A stretch of DNA of 64,000 nucleotides from Arctopsyche grandis (lineage: Eukaryota > Arthropoda > Insecta > Trichoptera > Hydropsychidae), in the NCBI RefSeq assembly GCF_051622035.1, contig NC_135357.1:14755001-14819000 (forward strand), read 5' to 3'. Shown piece by piece: positions 45,151 to 58,573 of this stretch. Under the pieces are notes generated by a model. It was not told the DNA's origin, did no database searches, and worked only from the letters and a program-made list of their open reading frames with translations. Made by a program: the position numbers and the translations under genes. Each line of letters opens with the position of its first letter. The first letter of the stretch is position 1.

Positions 45151-45889
45151 CCAAATTTTATTTCGAATTTTTTTTAGATTTTATTTCTCAATGTCAAAAA
45201 TTTCAATGCCTACATGCTACTCTACAATCAGTAGCGTTGCTAGGGGTGGTGTCACTTGGTGCGTGGTGGTGTCGCCTAAAAAATATTTTTTATTAATTAT
45301 TACGAGAGATAAACGCCAAAAGAAAAGCTAAATTCACGTTGTTTCTGGGTTGCGTCTCCGTCTGACTGAATCAGTTAACCTTCTTACTTTTAGGTACATA
45401 TACTGATTTCTCAGGAATTCGAACAAAAGGCAATTATGGCTCATATTTTATGCTTTATATAGCTGCACCAGGATTTCACAGTAGCTGTATAAATACAGAA
45501 ACCTGTATATATACATAAATTACAATGAGGCGTGTAGCCGCTCGAGGACTATCATACAACGAATAGATATGCCAAATTAGAGTTTTTCAATTTGAGAAAT
45601 TTGGTTTTACCCCAAAAATGGACCGCACTGCCCGCGCGGGCCTAGCGCCCTACAGCTGTCATTCGTGTACCTACTGAAAATAATGATTGATAGGAAAAAA
45701 CTTCCAGATTCGATTTCATATCCGAGGATGTGCTGGAGCCGGCTCGGTCCGGTTCGCTCGAGCCATTTGCTACTTTTCATCTCTTTGATGAAAAGTTATA
45801 AAATGTGGATTTTGATTTTGTTTTTATTTATTTATTTATTTTATTACAAATAATTAAACAGTATCATAGTGACAAAGTGAATAGAATTT
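45151..45889. other. Intergenic; hAT-like end at about 45227
   Basis: CAGTAGCGTTGCTAGGGGTG near 45227 looks like a hAT terminus (CAGTRGCGTNGCTAGGGG), but I found no matching right end. 45520-45790 is GC-balanced. No gene is seen. Confidence 0.3.
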
Positions 45890-46060
45890 TATCTACATCG
45901 ACAGCCATACACTGCTGGATGAAGGCCTCTCCATCACACTTCCATTCGTCTCTTTTTTGCGCAACTCTCATCCATCTCACTCCACACACATTTTCCTAAT
46001 TTCGTCTACCCATATTGCCCGAGGTCCTCCTTTTTATTTACCCTTGTATAGAAATATCTA
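45890..46060 (-). pseudogene. RTE-like LINE, short C-terminal fragment
   Basis: On the minus strand it includes RVAQKRDEWKCDGEAFIQQC-like sequence, matching the end of 25722-26075 and 55995-56322. Only the last 55 or so codons are left. Confidence 0.7.
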
Positions 46061-46089
46061 ATACTTGTTGAAAAGGCGGCTAGGCAATT

Positions 46090-46285
46090 TGAGTTATTAA
46101 AGACTAGACGTTTTACCCGGCTTCGCTCAGTATTTGTAATATAAACAGCTTAAACATGGCAAATCTAATAGTAAATATTCATTTATTTTTTTATTCAATT
46201 TATTTGAATCGAATAACACTCAACCATATATATAATTATGTTTTTTTTACTATCAATCTATGTAACATAAAAACTGTAAATATCG
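46090..46285 (-). repeat. Repeat family F end (minus) and a piece of LINE 3' UTR
   Basis: 46090-46170 is the family F phrase ACTGAGCGAAGCCGGGTAAA on the minus strand, here ending ACGTCTAGTCT next to unrelated sequence. 46228-46283 matches, inverted, the LINE 3' UTR near 39267-39325 (TTACATAGATTGATAGTAAA). Confidence 0.6.
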
Positions 46286-46980
46286 AATCGTCGTCATAGA
46301 AACGTTGATTTGTTTTTCGTTTACCAACAAACATTACATACATATGTACATACATACAAAGTCTCTTTCGAAATTATATATTAGATGAAAGAGGATCAAG
46401 CATTGCAAATACAGTTCAAATCTACAATATATAATTGAATATATAAATATATAAATCATATAATTGAATTTTGGAAACTCGTGTCAGAATCAAAATATCC
46501 ATAATTAAATAAATTTGCATACAGTATTTTTTATATTTTTGGTACAACGTATATGTAGCTGTGAATATTTGTACACCACAATTAAGTTCTTAATGTCGAA
46601 ATATCGTTCACAGTTGACCAATCAACATCTCACAAATCGCTGCGAACGGATTAAATAAATTTTACGCACAGTTTCAAAGATTTGACCAAAATTTTTCGTT
46701 AAATGCGTTTTTTTTCTTAATTATATTTTCTTATACATACATATATACGACCGGTGTAGAAAATCTTAATTGAATATTTTTTTTTATATTTAATACTACA
46801 TACATATATGTACATATATTTACATATGTGGCTCTTTATAATATATGAAACACCTGAATGTGGCTCTCATTGTCCTCACGCATGCCTACCCCTGGATATA
46901 ACATTGACTCCTATAGATATGGGATATATGTATGTATGTACATACATATAATACATATGTATGTACATACATACATATAT
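46286..46980. other. AT-rich intergenic with ATGT/ATAC repeats
   Basis: Nothing coding is seen; microsatellite patches at 46930-46978. Confidence 0.4.
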
Positions 46981-46981
46981 C

Positions 46982-47075
<94 letters not shown>
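46981..47075. repeat. (TA)n microsatellite
   Basis: About 90 bases of uninterrupted TA, flanked on the left by an ATGT/ATAC palindromic cluster. Confidence 0.95.
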
Positions 47076-47077
<2 letters not shown>

Positions 47078-47639
47078 TACTCAAAAAATGATTAAACAAT
47101 AGAAATTTAAAACCAGAAAAGGATCGATATAAGGGAGAAAATTGTTAAAAGAAAAGCTAGATCTACATACTAATTACAATTTATAACCAAACCGCAGAAA
47201 ATTGCAAAGTTTCAACACGATCGGAAGAATGTAAGATATAGTGTCAGACCAATAAGCTAAGAAGTATAGAAAGCCTTTTAAAAAGGAATAACAGGAATAG
47301 TTGGCAGAACAGGGATTAATGTGAAACAATGAATAATTACGGGGGGATCTGACTGGACATTGTAATATGATCGCACTTGATAAATAAGGACTACATATCA
47401 ATTATATAATTAAAAATCTTAAAAAAATACATATATCATAAATCTTCCTCCTAGATTGTAAGGAAACAAAATAATCATTGTGAAGAAATCTGGAATTGTA
47501 GTAAGAATGGAATTTTTTATGTATGCGTTCTAAATAATTAATATTATATATGTATACATATATACTCCATTCCAAACAGTACTAGCAAATTCCAAATGAC
47601 TTCTCTCAAATGAATTGAAAAGCAAAGTGATTAATTTGA
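47076..47639. other. AT-rich intergenic
   Basis: No gene; minus frame at 47174-47401 has no domain. Confidence 0.35.
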
Positions 47640-47647
47640 TAAGTTGA

Positions 47648-48297
47648 CAGTGGCGTAGTGTGAATTTCTGGTGCCCCCCCCCCCCCCCGCAAAATATTTT
47701 AAGGCGCCCTCCTCCCCATATATTAATATTATTTACTTACAGTAAAATAGCTTTCCAAATTAATAATTTATATTTTTTTACGTATCGGTATATGTACCTA
47801 TATATTGAAGTGCATTAATAGTTTAATCTGGACGACCAACAAGCAGTGCACAATCTGTTTAAAGTAGCTGATTATGGTGTTAATGGTGACAGCGAAAAAT
47901 TTATAAATTTTATTGGTTTTAATCATATAATTTTGTTTTATTGTTTACACATTGAAAAATATATATCCAAGAATAAGAGAATTCTCAGCAAATAGGTTGA
48001 AGTGGCACTGACGTTCAAAAGACGGAAAAAGACGGCAGTCTTCTAGCCCTATTGGCATAGATCAATTACACAATGAGGATGAATTCAAAATATGTATAAT
48101 AATGTATGTACATACATATAGTACATACACATATAGTACAAATAGGTTGAAAAATAAGAGAAGTTTTTAAAAAAGTTATTTCAAAAAAATTACGGAACAA
48201 ATTAAAAAATTGTGAAAAAGGCGCGCTTCGTGGCGCCTCCCATGTCTCGGTGCCCCCCCGCATTGCTGGGTCTGCGGGCGCGGTAGCTACGCCACTG
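47648..48297. mobile_element. Non-autonomous hAT element, 650 bp, with perfect 8-bp target duplication
   Basis: Left end CAGTGGCGTAG, right end CTACGCCACTG, exact inverse of each other for 11 bases. TAAGTTGA flanks both sides (47640-47647, 48298-48305). Subterminal poly-C (47671-47688) and GCGCC-rich segments (near 47703 and 48222) also pair. No transposase. The intact duplication and ends suggest a fairly recent insertion. Confidence 0.9.
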
Positions 48298-48305
48298 TAA
48301 GTTGA

Positions 48306-50744
48306 TAAAAATATATAGACCAGTATTCTCATTGTATGTAGATGGTGAAACTTGAAGGTGTGAAGCGCCTGCAGCGTGGAGAAGGCGGCGGTGTCCAGAG
48401 TCATTTTTAAATAAATATACATATGTATTCAACATGTTTTTAAACTAAATTAGTATTTTGAATTTGCTATTTGATAGTTGCATTTACACAAATGCTTTCT
48501 TCAGACATTGCTTGACCTCCAAGACACTCCTTACGAGTACATCTAGATTTACATTTAAATATATAATACAGATGTTCGAAAATATTGTCGAATGCGGCGC
48601 ATTTTTCACAAGTGGCTTTTAACAATTTAGAAATATTATATATCACAACCTAGTGTCACTAGAAAAGAAAACCCCATAATAAATCCCTGGCAGCTCTGTC
48701 AGTATAAGATGACTCAACATCTACTGATCATAGAGAACGAAACGTCTCCATGTAATTATACACGATCCTCGGGAATGAGACACACGACTACTGAAGAAGA
48801 AGAATTATCATTTTAGGAGCACGCCTTTATTTACTTTAAAACTTATCGAATTTTCAAAATTTCAATTCAATTTAGAAGTGATAAATAAAATGAATGTATT
48901 AATCAATATATAATACGTGGAGTGGAATTAAATAAATGAAAATCTGACGCTGAACATGCTTCATCTGAAATTTGGATGTTTCAATTTCATTGAAGTTGAA
49001 TTCCATCAATAAATTATTCCGACGTTTCAATGTTCACTTACGTATTATTTATCGCAAGCTTAACTTCATTACTTGACAATATTTTTTATCATTAAAAATG
49101 TTTAAAAAAGTTTGATTGTTGGGCAAATTTCCTCCAATTCAATTAAATTTTTTTGATGATAAGGACTGACTTATTACTACTGGTTCATTTGTAATAACAC
49201 TACTCACAAAATTAAATAAAACTATGACATATTTGATACATCTACTTCCAAGAACCGTGTAATAAGTGAAACGTAAAAGAGGTTTGTAAAAATGATACCT
49301 TTTATCTATGGAAATTTTAATCGGTGCTTTTTTTCTTTCTTTGAATCTTTGAATATTTTTCAAATAAAAGTTAATGGATTTTGTGTTAATCATCTTAACA
49401 TGATTAATCGAAAAAATGAAATAGCCGAAAGTTTTACTTACATACATATGTATGTACATATGTACATATGTAGATACTTGTATACATTTTTTCTTTTAAC
49501 TTATATAAAATATAAAACAATGTTTTTATATGTATGTGTATTCGAGAAACTTCCATTCAAAATCCATTTGGAATATGTATATGTATGTACATATGTACAT
49601 ATTTACATGTTCTCTCAGTAAAATCTTCTAGTTTCACCCATTTTAGGTTACTTGAACTATAAATATATATTTTTAAATTAATTAAATCCCGAAGATTTTA
49701 TCAATTCCACCAAAATACACTTTACACAGTACACGTTAATACATGCATAGATGATATACATATCTATCTAAATTCTATCAGTATTTATTTATAATCTCGT
49801 CCGTATACGCATACATTAATCTGAGGGTAAAAGCACAATTTAGTCAAACATCCCATCATATTTATTCACAATTAAACCGTCAAATACCAGTGGCATGAAA
49901 TTTATGAACTTTGCGTACCTCTACGTATAACGAGATCGGGGATCGCACACCGTTGGATAAAACTTTCAAACGAAATTTATAGAATCTTTACATGAATACG
50001 CACATATATTATTTTATATAAGATATATTTTAACCGAAATATATTTACAATCAATGCAATCTGTATAAATTAACGCATTCGATAACTGATATTTATTTAA
50101 AATTTAAATCAATACCTATGTATGTGCATACTAAATTAAAATTTATATTCTAGTGTAATGTATACATTTATAACCGTCCAAAACTCCTATCGAACATCTT
50201 CGACGCCGGTTGAAAGGTTGGCGTCCGCTGTTCGAACCCGGCCCCTATTATTTCTGGTTAAATATTAACCCTTCCAGTGCGGCAGGTCTTGCGTGAAATC
50301 ACGTTGTTGTACAATTAGCCACGCATCGGCCGCAGTTTGCATGCTCGCAATTTCGGTAAAAGCTGAGAAATTGATTCATCCTCGTTAACCCATGGCAAAC
50401 CACCCACCCATACACACACCCACACACACTAAAACTCGCATAACGAACACGTATTATTAGTATTATACTCATAGCATAGTTGAACATAGCATTTGCCCCG
50501 ACAACGACGCGTAATGGAGAACTTAATCTCGATTTATGAACTGGCACTCGGTTGAGGGTCACTCAAATGGTGCCCAAGCAGATATTATATATGTATTTCA
50601 CAAACAAAACTTTTTTACTAAAGATTCGTTATACTGTCTAACATGACAAATACTATTATTCTCTACTCACAATATAGGATACTAGTTATCTCTGGAATGA
50701 ATCGTCTTTCATCCGTTTTGACAAAAAACACTAGTTACATACTA
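48306..50744. other. Intergenic, AT-rich, with balanced patch at 50160-50580
   Basis: Microsatellite patches near 49440-49480 and 49570-49610. 50160-50580 is more balanced and includes a B-box-like GTTCGAACCCGGCC near 50230, but no cloverleaf forms around it. Frames on both strands show no domain. Confidence 0.4.
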
Positions 50745-52175
50745 TATATACAAGGTTCCATCCTCGGACCCTTGCTATTTAATTTATTTGACAATGATAT
50801 TGGTATACACTTGGTCAATTGTTGCTTTTTACTGTATTCGGATGATTTAATGCTCTATTTCAATATAGATTCTGACCGTTCTTGCGAGCATTTACAAGAG
50901 GATTTAAATGCTCTTCACGATTGGTCTTTAACTAGCCGTTTGCCTCTCTATATCTCTAAATGTAAAGTAATGTGTGGTAAAAGTTGGAATTCTCGACAGG
51001 GCGGACCCTCTAGGCTCGGAAGCGAGGCTAGGTCAACCTGCTCCTTCCTGTCATTGGTTGCTCTTTGCGAGTACTTTAGTACTGACGTGCCCTGAATTAG
51101 CTCGATTTTTACTTGATGAAATACTCCGACATATACTGCCTGGTTCGCATATAATTTCGGATGGTTGGGCAGCGTACGGAAATATTCCGCATATTGCAAA
51201 TGGAATATACACGCATTCGTTTGTGGTTCAATACAAATTCATCTAAATATGAATCAAAACGGGCACGCGTTGTGCCAAATTGACGCCTCATCTTTCTTTT
51301 CACACGCATCCACATATTTTCCACATTTTGCGTGTATTTCACTATCATTTGGATCCACGAAATTATAACAACTTTTACCGGAATTCGGAAAAAGTGGTTG
51401 TAATTCCTTAACTCTGAATTGAACTGGATTGAATCTACTGTAGATCTTGGGGTTGCATTCCAGATTGACTTCAAGTTCTCCAGTCACATTGATTCTGTGT
51501 GTTGCTCAGCTTCAATGGTGCTAGGGTTTGTTTTTCGTGATTCCCGGTATTTCCATAATCCTACTTTTCTGAGGCTGTTGTACAATTCTCTGGTGAGAAG
51601 TATCATGGAGTATGCATCTACATATGATCTGTAGTCCTTCAGCCAAAACTCATTCTATTAAGCTTGAGCTTATCCAAGACGCTTTTTCCGGCTTCTTTAT
51701 AAGGCGAAACATGGGATTTACCCATATTTCTTTCGGTATCATCGGCTACACTTCTCTTGAACACAGGAAAAGTGTGGCCCTAATTAAGATGTTATTTTCA
51801 AATATTTAGAGGTTTTATCACATGCCAGTCTATTCTGACCTTCATGCTTCAAAGAGTTTGATCTGGACCCGCCATCGTCTCCTATTTCATATTTCTCTGG
51901 CAAGAACCGTGGCATATTTTAACTCTCCCATTCCTTCCTTTTTTAAATTTACTGGATGGTGTCATTGACATTTTTTGATAAAATGATATGATAAATGATA
52001 AAGAGATATCTTTTCATACACTGCACCGCTTCCTAAGTCACGGGAGTTGCGATCAACTAGACCCAAGTTAACTGTTAATTTGGCTGTTTTTAACTGCTTA
52101 TTTGGCTGTTGACTTTTAACTGGAGCGATATGTAAGACTAGTGTGCATAGTTAATTGAAAAAAATAAATAAAATT
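50745..52175 (+). pseudogene. Jockey/CR1-like LINE (copy 2), interrupted by a Merlin-like element
   Basis: Reads ILGPLLFNLFDNDIGIHLVN and LLYSDDLMLYF (the YADD position is YSDD), HLQEDLNALHDWSLTSRL and ISKCKVMCG, then the Merlin-like insertion (50976 to about 51407). It resumes with LNWIESTVDLGVAFQIDF, HIDSVCCSASMVLGFVFRD and LRLLYNSLVRSIMEYAS, then decays through frameshifts to the 3' tail (GACTAGTGTGCATAGTTAAT and AAATAAAATTAAAT). Compared with copy 1 (28685), about 60-70 bp of LINE sequence between KCKVMC and LNWIEST has been lost at the insertion. Confidence 0.85.
50976..51407. mobile_element. Merlin-like foldback element, copy D, inside LINE copy 2
   Basis: Starts GGTAAAAGTTGGAATTCTCG; left arm is complete (GGACCCTCTAGGCTCGG, CTCGATTTTTACTTGATGAA, GACATATACTGCCTGGTTCG). 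The plus frame 50974-51246 and minus frames carry DEILRHILPGSHIISDGWAA and HAKCGKYVD/NVENMWMRVK-type pieces. The right arm is missing: after CTTTTACCGGAATTCGG the sequence snaps back (AAAAAGTGGTTGTAATT) and joins LINE sequence. Because of this loss no target duplication is present. The same junction, base for base over roughly 95 bases, is found in copy C. Confidence 0.8.
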
Positions 52176-55100
52176 AAATGGAGATAAGAATATGAGCTTT
52201 TTACAATCGAAAACGAATTTAATATAATATAATAATATTATTTATTTATTATACCGCAGTGGTATTATACATATAGTGATCCAATGAGCCATTGTGGCCA
52301 AACATATTGTTTGCAATAATTAATCTATTTTACAGGTATGCACCCATATATGTATAATTCTTTTTTTACATTATTTAATATAATATAACTATATACTACT
52401 CCCTTGCTGCCACAATAACACTACGTAACAATGAACCGCAGTTTCCCTATTTACACAGACGAGAGCTTACTGCAGATTTAGCTCGCAAAAATGGCAAATA
52501 CGCGCTTCTAAACTTTATAAATCAAAGCAATATGACGGCAATAGTAGGCACAACACTGTCTGATTTATGTAAATATGTACATGTTTTTTTTTATATTATA
52601 GAAAGAATCAGTGTTAAATGTTGTCTTATACCAAGTCGTAACTTTGTCAACTTTTGTACGATTTTCATAAAACAAATCGATAACTACACAATTTATTAAA
52701 AAAACATTACAAATAAATTCATATCCATATTATTAAACATATTTAATTTATTTACATATGTATATGTACATATGTATATGCGCAAATAGTAATCACTGTC
52801 ATTTTAAGATGTAATAAATTTCAAGTTTGTACGCATAGTACAAATTCAATGCAAGGATTATCATTGTTCTATCTGGTGCAGGAGATTCGTCGCAAATGCA
52901 AGGATCATCCCTTATTAATTGCGCGAGTCCTTCCATTTGAAATATTTGCCCGAGGGATGACGGTGACATTTATCAATCCTTGAAAATATACACGCTTATA
53001 AGCATCCGGCACGTGTTTCAATTGCATAAGGCGTTCGATTTTCATGACTCATTGAAAAGTCAATCACCCAGTCGTTGCATATTTTTCGTTAGATACTTTT
53101 CCGAAATCGAATCGTCAGCTTATTACATCGATCACAACAAGTGATATTATTTTCGTGCTAATTTTGAAATACGATTTCCGAACAAAGTTATCATTGCGTT
53201 ATAAAGTTAAATATAAAATGCAAAGTCCAATATAAAATTATGCACCCCCCATTGAAAAAACAATTGATTTAGTTTCGAATAAAGTATTCATTTGTTTTAA
53301 ATTAGTTTTGATTGTAATGCGTAACTGAATTTAAGTGAATTAATGAGTGTTCTAACGTTGTATTGATGTCACCTTGACACGATTTTGCCTATGATTTATA
53401 GAGATAACTCCAATCATGCAAATAAAATCATGTTAATTAAATTATTTCTTATCAATGACTATGTAATCCGAAAACAAACTCATCACATATATACTTTTCT
53501 ACTCTGATTTTCATAATACAAAATTTATACACTAAATACATTTAAAGTTTTATAATTTTTATAGAGAAACATTTGATAATGTAAATTTTTTATCGGATCA
53601 AAATTTTCGACTCCAAACTTCGTCTCCAACTTGGACGATTTTAGTAAGATGGATTATTCTTTCCAACGTATAAAATTATTAGTAATAAATATAATAGCGA
53701 TTTCCAAAATATAAAAAATACAGGATTTAAATAAATCACATGTATAATAAAAATAGCACGTAACCCAATTTATTGAATTATTGGTAATGGAATAGGTAAA
53801 AATAAAAAAAGTAAGTAAATTCGTAGTATATGTACATATGTATGTATGTATATGAATTTCACACACAAAAAATCAATTTAATAAAAAAATGAGAATAAAA
53901 GAAAAGTATGAGACAGGAAACATCGGTTTTGACCAGAACACGTCTAAATATGTGCGATTCCACCATTTTATTTATAATGTAATTTAAGTTCATGATTTTT
54001 ATGATGAAATTATTAAAGTTCAATTTATTAGTCTATTTAGGTGCTTCAATAAAATTAAAGACTCTAGTCAACACATATCGTAATACTATTAATTCAAAAA
54101 ATAGTTTTTTACGACTCCGACTCCACAGTTCTGATTATTACTGAAAACTGTTATATCTACAAAACAAAAGCAAACGTGATCAATTGTTGATTTTCAACCG
54201 CTTACATCAGCTAATATTATCGTTTCATCATGTAATCAAATTCAACATTGAAAATCTCGTGCTTAGTTGACATTTTCAAGTCTCATTATGTAAGTTTTTA
54301 TAGTGGTAGTCGTAGTCAATATCCGCTAAGTACAAATTTCGTTCGTGAAACGGTAAAGGGTTAACGCTCAGAAATAGTAGACTTTTGTGTGTACTTTGGG
54401 GACAAGAATGTTGCCCAACACACTGTATGTAGACATTGGAAAATGAAGGTGCTTGCTTACGCAACTCGATTGTTGTGCAAAATATTGCAATTTATTGACG
54501 GGTTCAACGTATCTTCGTTACTACGCAAACTGCTGAAACAGCTAATGACGTTCGACGAAACAACATTAAACACTGATTCTTTCTACATATAATATAAAAG
54601 AAAAAACATTCAGACTTCTAAAAGACAATTCGTATTATATTATAAGAATAAAATTATGTATGTATGTTTGTATTGAGACAGCACGTTAACTCAAATCAAT
54701 AATAAGTACATACATACAACTGATAACTCATAAACTACAACTTTCATCATGCACATTTCCACTGAAATATTTAATTTACCAGTAAATCTAATGAAACTTT
54801 CAGCGGAAAATCTAGTAGTTTTTCATTCCATGAGCATAACATATGTAAAAGTATATTGAACGCAGTTTATTCTAAGCATTGATTATTTCAGTAATTGATG
54901 GGGTGGAACTGTAATATTATAAATATATCGACGGGGTGAATATGTATGTATATTTATATATTTAAACACGTGTAAGTAAACATAAAATAGGATACTTGAT
55001 ATATAACATATGTATGTATTATCAAAACATATGTATGTATATACGTATATTCTAAATACGTACTTCCATTAAGATACAAACGAACACAATAAAGGTCATT

Positions 55101-55989
55101 ATCGAGAATCTCTCATATGTTCTATGTACATTGTATTGTAATCAAACTGTCACTTGTACGATAGTTTTATCTCGACTTTCATTCATATTAAAGAAAGATT
55201 TACTCAGTTGTAATATTAAATTTCTTTACAATCGCAATAGCTTTTGTCATTCTCAAAATAAAAGAATCCCGATAAAAAGTTACCGTTTGATTTTTCTCCA
55301 TATTAATTTAAAATTATTTTCTATCTGATATTGAAACAGAATAATCAATCGCTATGTCAAGGAACTAAAATATCACTTTCTTATATTTCCGGTCACAATT
55401 CTCACTGCACGATTCAAGATAAAATTTGTATATATTTTGCATATGCAACATTAAACTTAATATGTATATGTAATACTTATGACCCTGTGTATACATATAT
55501 ACATGTTATAGATATATATTTTTGACCCCGGTTGCGCGTGTTGTACATGAACCGTACATTTTGACCTGTGCATATAGATTATCAACAATATGTAGATAGA
55601 TTGATAACCGCAAAGTCGACCCTAAAACGTCATATCCAAAGGGTAGAAATCAGCCTCATCGCAAAGAAATTGGGTTATTTATATTTTAAAACAAGTTTTT
55701 TGTCGTACCTACATACATACGAAGGTGTCAATGATCATTTTTCTTCGATTAGTGGAAAAATGCCCTGTCACACTGATTAGGAGAATCCAATGAGTCACTG
55801 CAAATTACTAAATGAATTTAATGTCATAATTAGAGGGCGGCGTTCGGACGATTCTTTGTGCACAAACAATGTCAATTCACTATTGTCAATTACCACTGTC
55901 AACGATGTTTTTGTTGCTCTCTTGGTTTGTACCTTAATGGAGAGGTCTACTGTTATTTGTCGAGCACCAAACCAATGCCGAAGTCTGGT
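52176..55989. other. Intergenic, mostly AT-rich
   Basis: 52860-53110 and 54260-54560 are somewhat more balanced and not repeated elsewhere in the window; they may be regulatory. The plus frame 54389-54592 and others are short and without domains. No element ends were recognised. Confidence 0.4.
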
Positions 55990-55994
55990 AATCA

Positions 55995-56322
55995 TCATCA
56001 TTTACGGCTATTCACTATATACTGCTGGATGAGGGCCTCTCCAACACGCTTCCATTCGTCTCTGTTTTGCGCACTTTTAACCTTTTATCTATTATATTTC
56101 ACCCCAAATATTTCGTCCCCCCGTCTTCCTTTCACCCGTTTATGTACATTTTCTCGGCTACCATGCTAGCACTTATTTTGACCACCTTTCGTCCATTCCT
56201 CAGCTACGTGACCCACCAATTGCCATTTCAATCCCTTCACTCTCTCCATTATATCAACTACCCTCGTCATATGTACTTCTCACCCACGTATTCCGTTTCC
56301 TATCTCTCCTAGTTATGCTGAA
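55995..56322 (-). pseudogene. RTE-like LINE, C-terminal fragment
   Basis: Minus strand from about 56315: the RDRKRNTWV block, then VDIMERVKGLKWQLVGHVAE-like sequence and KVR-KTETNGSVLERPSSSS end with the same 3' border as 25722-26075. Several stops. Same lineage as 25722-26075 and 45890-46060. Confidence 0.7.
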
Positions 56323-57595
56323 AAAAAAGAACAATGGAGACAACAATAATTCAACGATCATCAATTTGAATCGTTTAACCATTGATTTATCCAAAAATAT
56401 ATTTTCATTCCGAATTTCCCAAATGGATCAACGTGTGAATGAATTTCTATATATTGCATGTCAATAAACCTCATATCGACATCGCTTATCGGATAATTTA
56501 ATTTTGTTGAGTTGCAATTTGTATATATTATGACTAAAGCCCGGACCCAGAAGGTGCCGCGTATTGTTCAAATGTTGTAAATGCGTTGTTAAAGGTTTGC
56601 CGAACCTTTTTTACAAAGGATTTACAACAATGGAACAATGAGCGGCCCCTTGGCTATCCTACCTCTAGTTATGACAATATTTAAATAATCCGAATATTTT
56701 TTTTTTAAATATGTGTACCTATTTGCATTTTTATAGTGTTTATTTGAATTTCTCTAGAAAATATGCACAGGTGGACAGTTAACCGAAAAAAAGGTTGAAG
56801 ACCACCGATATATGTATGTATGTACATATATACATACATACATATATACATACATACATATATACATACATACATATATATGAACATTGATGTGTTTTCA
56901 TTGAAGTTGATATATAAACAAAAGTGGTCATTGCACTACCTACCCGCTGAACGAACGATATTATTGATGACTTCATAACATTATTTCACATGAATATTCA
57001 CATTTCACACACATACTCGTATTGTATTTGTACATTGGCAACCGCTTTTGATTGCGTGAAACGCATTTTAGGAAAGGCTGTTTGGTAGACATGTGGCCCA
57101 CAACTATACGCTTCAATGGGCGCTTAATTTGCGGTTTTTCGCCACTAAGTTGTAAGTGAATTAACGCTCTTTCGAGTTGGGTGCCGCAGTCTGGAGCCTA
57201 CAATTACTCGTCTGCTGCTGGATCAATCAACAGGTCCCAGAGAACAATGGCTGCTCGTTAAGCTTGAACCGCGGCCGGTTACAGCAATTACTATGTACGT
57301 ACATATATGTAATAGCTTTAGCTTTAGCTTTCAGCGAAAGTGATTACTATCCGTTTGCCTGGCAATTTGTGCGTTAATTGTGTTTTCATTTCGGTTCGAT
57401 TATTGTTGATGTTATAAAAAAATATATCGTTGCTGCACTAACCAACACTAAATACGAATTTCACGAAAAAAGTATTATTTTAATAACGACAAAAAGAATT
57501 GTAGAATTTTATTTTTATATAAATTCTGATATTTGATTTTATTAATTTAATTCAATAGAAAATATTTTCCTCTTCGTTATTTATATGCATATGTA
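56323..57595. other. Intergenic; balanced patch at 57020-57380
   Basis: Palindromic ATGT/ATAC cluster at 56808-56882. 57020-57380 has mixed composition and a 66-codon plus frame without domain. No gene is supported. Confidence 0.4.
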
Positions 57596-57597
57596 TA

Positions 57598-57737
57598 CCA
57601 GTGGCGTGCCATGAAAATCTCTCTGTTTTTGTCGCACACCATTGCTTGCGTATGCGCGAGCTGGCTAAAAGGGGACTAGGTGACTAGCGTAAGTTAGGCT
57701 GTGCGACAAAAACAGGGAGATTTTCACGACACGCCTT
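57598..57737. mobile_element. Short hAT-like MITE, 140 bp
   Basis: Left arm CCAGTGGCGTGCCATGAAAA plus TCTCTCTGTTTTTGTCGCACA; right arm TGTGCGACAAAAACAGGGAG plus ATTTTCACGACACGCCTTTG. The inverted repeat spans about 40 bases with few mismatches, leaving a loop of about 55. ATATGTAT on the left and ATATGTAC on the right may be the 8-base duplication. Related to 18077-18237. Confidence 0.75.
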
Positions 57738-57887
57738 TGATATGTACATAAGTAAGTATAGCAAAATATTTCAAGAAATATACATACATATATGTATACA
57801 ATATGATTTTCCATCCGGTGTAGGATCACACTTGGCTAAAACACATATGCTGTTCTTTTTCATCCAATTCGACCAATGGCATGTAAT

Positions 57888-58115
57888 GAGTGCCGGCCTT
57901 ACACCCAATGGCGCCCTCGGGCAATTTTTTTAGAAAAAAATAACACTCTTAGAAAAAAATTTCGCCTTTAGCGCTCTAAACTAAAATTTTGTATGGCTTT
58001 TGGCGCTCTAATTTTAAATTTTAGAGTGCCTTTGGCGCATCTTGCAGCGCCACAACTTATTTGGCGCCTTCGGGCGCCGCCCGATCCAGCCCCCCCCCCC
58101 CCAAAAACGGAACTG
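57888..58115. mobile_element. hAT-like MITE with GGCGCC-rich interior (copy 1)
   Basis: Ends GAGTGCCGGCCTTACACCCA and AAAAACGGAACTG. Interior has TTTGGCGCTCTAATTTTAAA and GGCGCCTTCGGGCGCC. A run of 14 C lies at 58089-58102. Matches 58152-58345 in reverse orientation over nearly its whole length. No target duplication is visible. Confidence 0.65.
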
Positions 58116-58151
58116 ACTATATATGCTAGAGACTTGAGACGTACATACATG

Positions 58152-58345
58152 CAGTGCCGGTTTTAGGGGGGGGGCTAGGTCGGGTGGCGCCCAAGGGCGC
58201 CAAATAAGTTAGGGCGCCGCTCGATTCGTCAAAGGCGCCAAAAGCCATACTAAATTTTAGATTAGAGCGCCAAAGGCGATATTTTTTTCTAAGGGTGTTT
58301 AGAAAAAATTGCCCGAGGTTGCCATTGGGTGTAAGGCCGGCACTG
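58152..58345. mobile_element. hAT-like MITE (copy 2, inverted relative to copy 1)
   Basis: Ends CAGTGCCGGTTTTAGGGG and GGGTGTAAGGCCGGCACTG. Only 36 bases separate it from copy 1, so the pair forms a large imperfect palindrome. Directly to its right, 58346-58431 ends CCAATCCGCCACTG, the right end of yet another hAT-type element whose left end I did not find. Confidence 0.65.
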
Positions 58346-58573
58346 CTGTGGGTCCATATTTTCTAACAGATAGTGGGGCCCACGTGCCATCGGGCATGTT
58401 CGCTTGTATGGCCAATCCGCCACTGTGTAAATATATAAATATATGTATGTACATATTTATATATATTGTACACGTACATATGCACATACACACTTTATAA
58501 AATCAATTACTATAGACATCTATGTGTCAAATTAAAATTCAAAATCTAAAAATGTGTTGTACAATGTAATTAT

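Noticed and set aside
50220..50265. tRNA gene or SINE at GTTCGAACCCGGCC
   Set aside because: Only the B-box-like phrase fits; no A box at proper distance and no stems.
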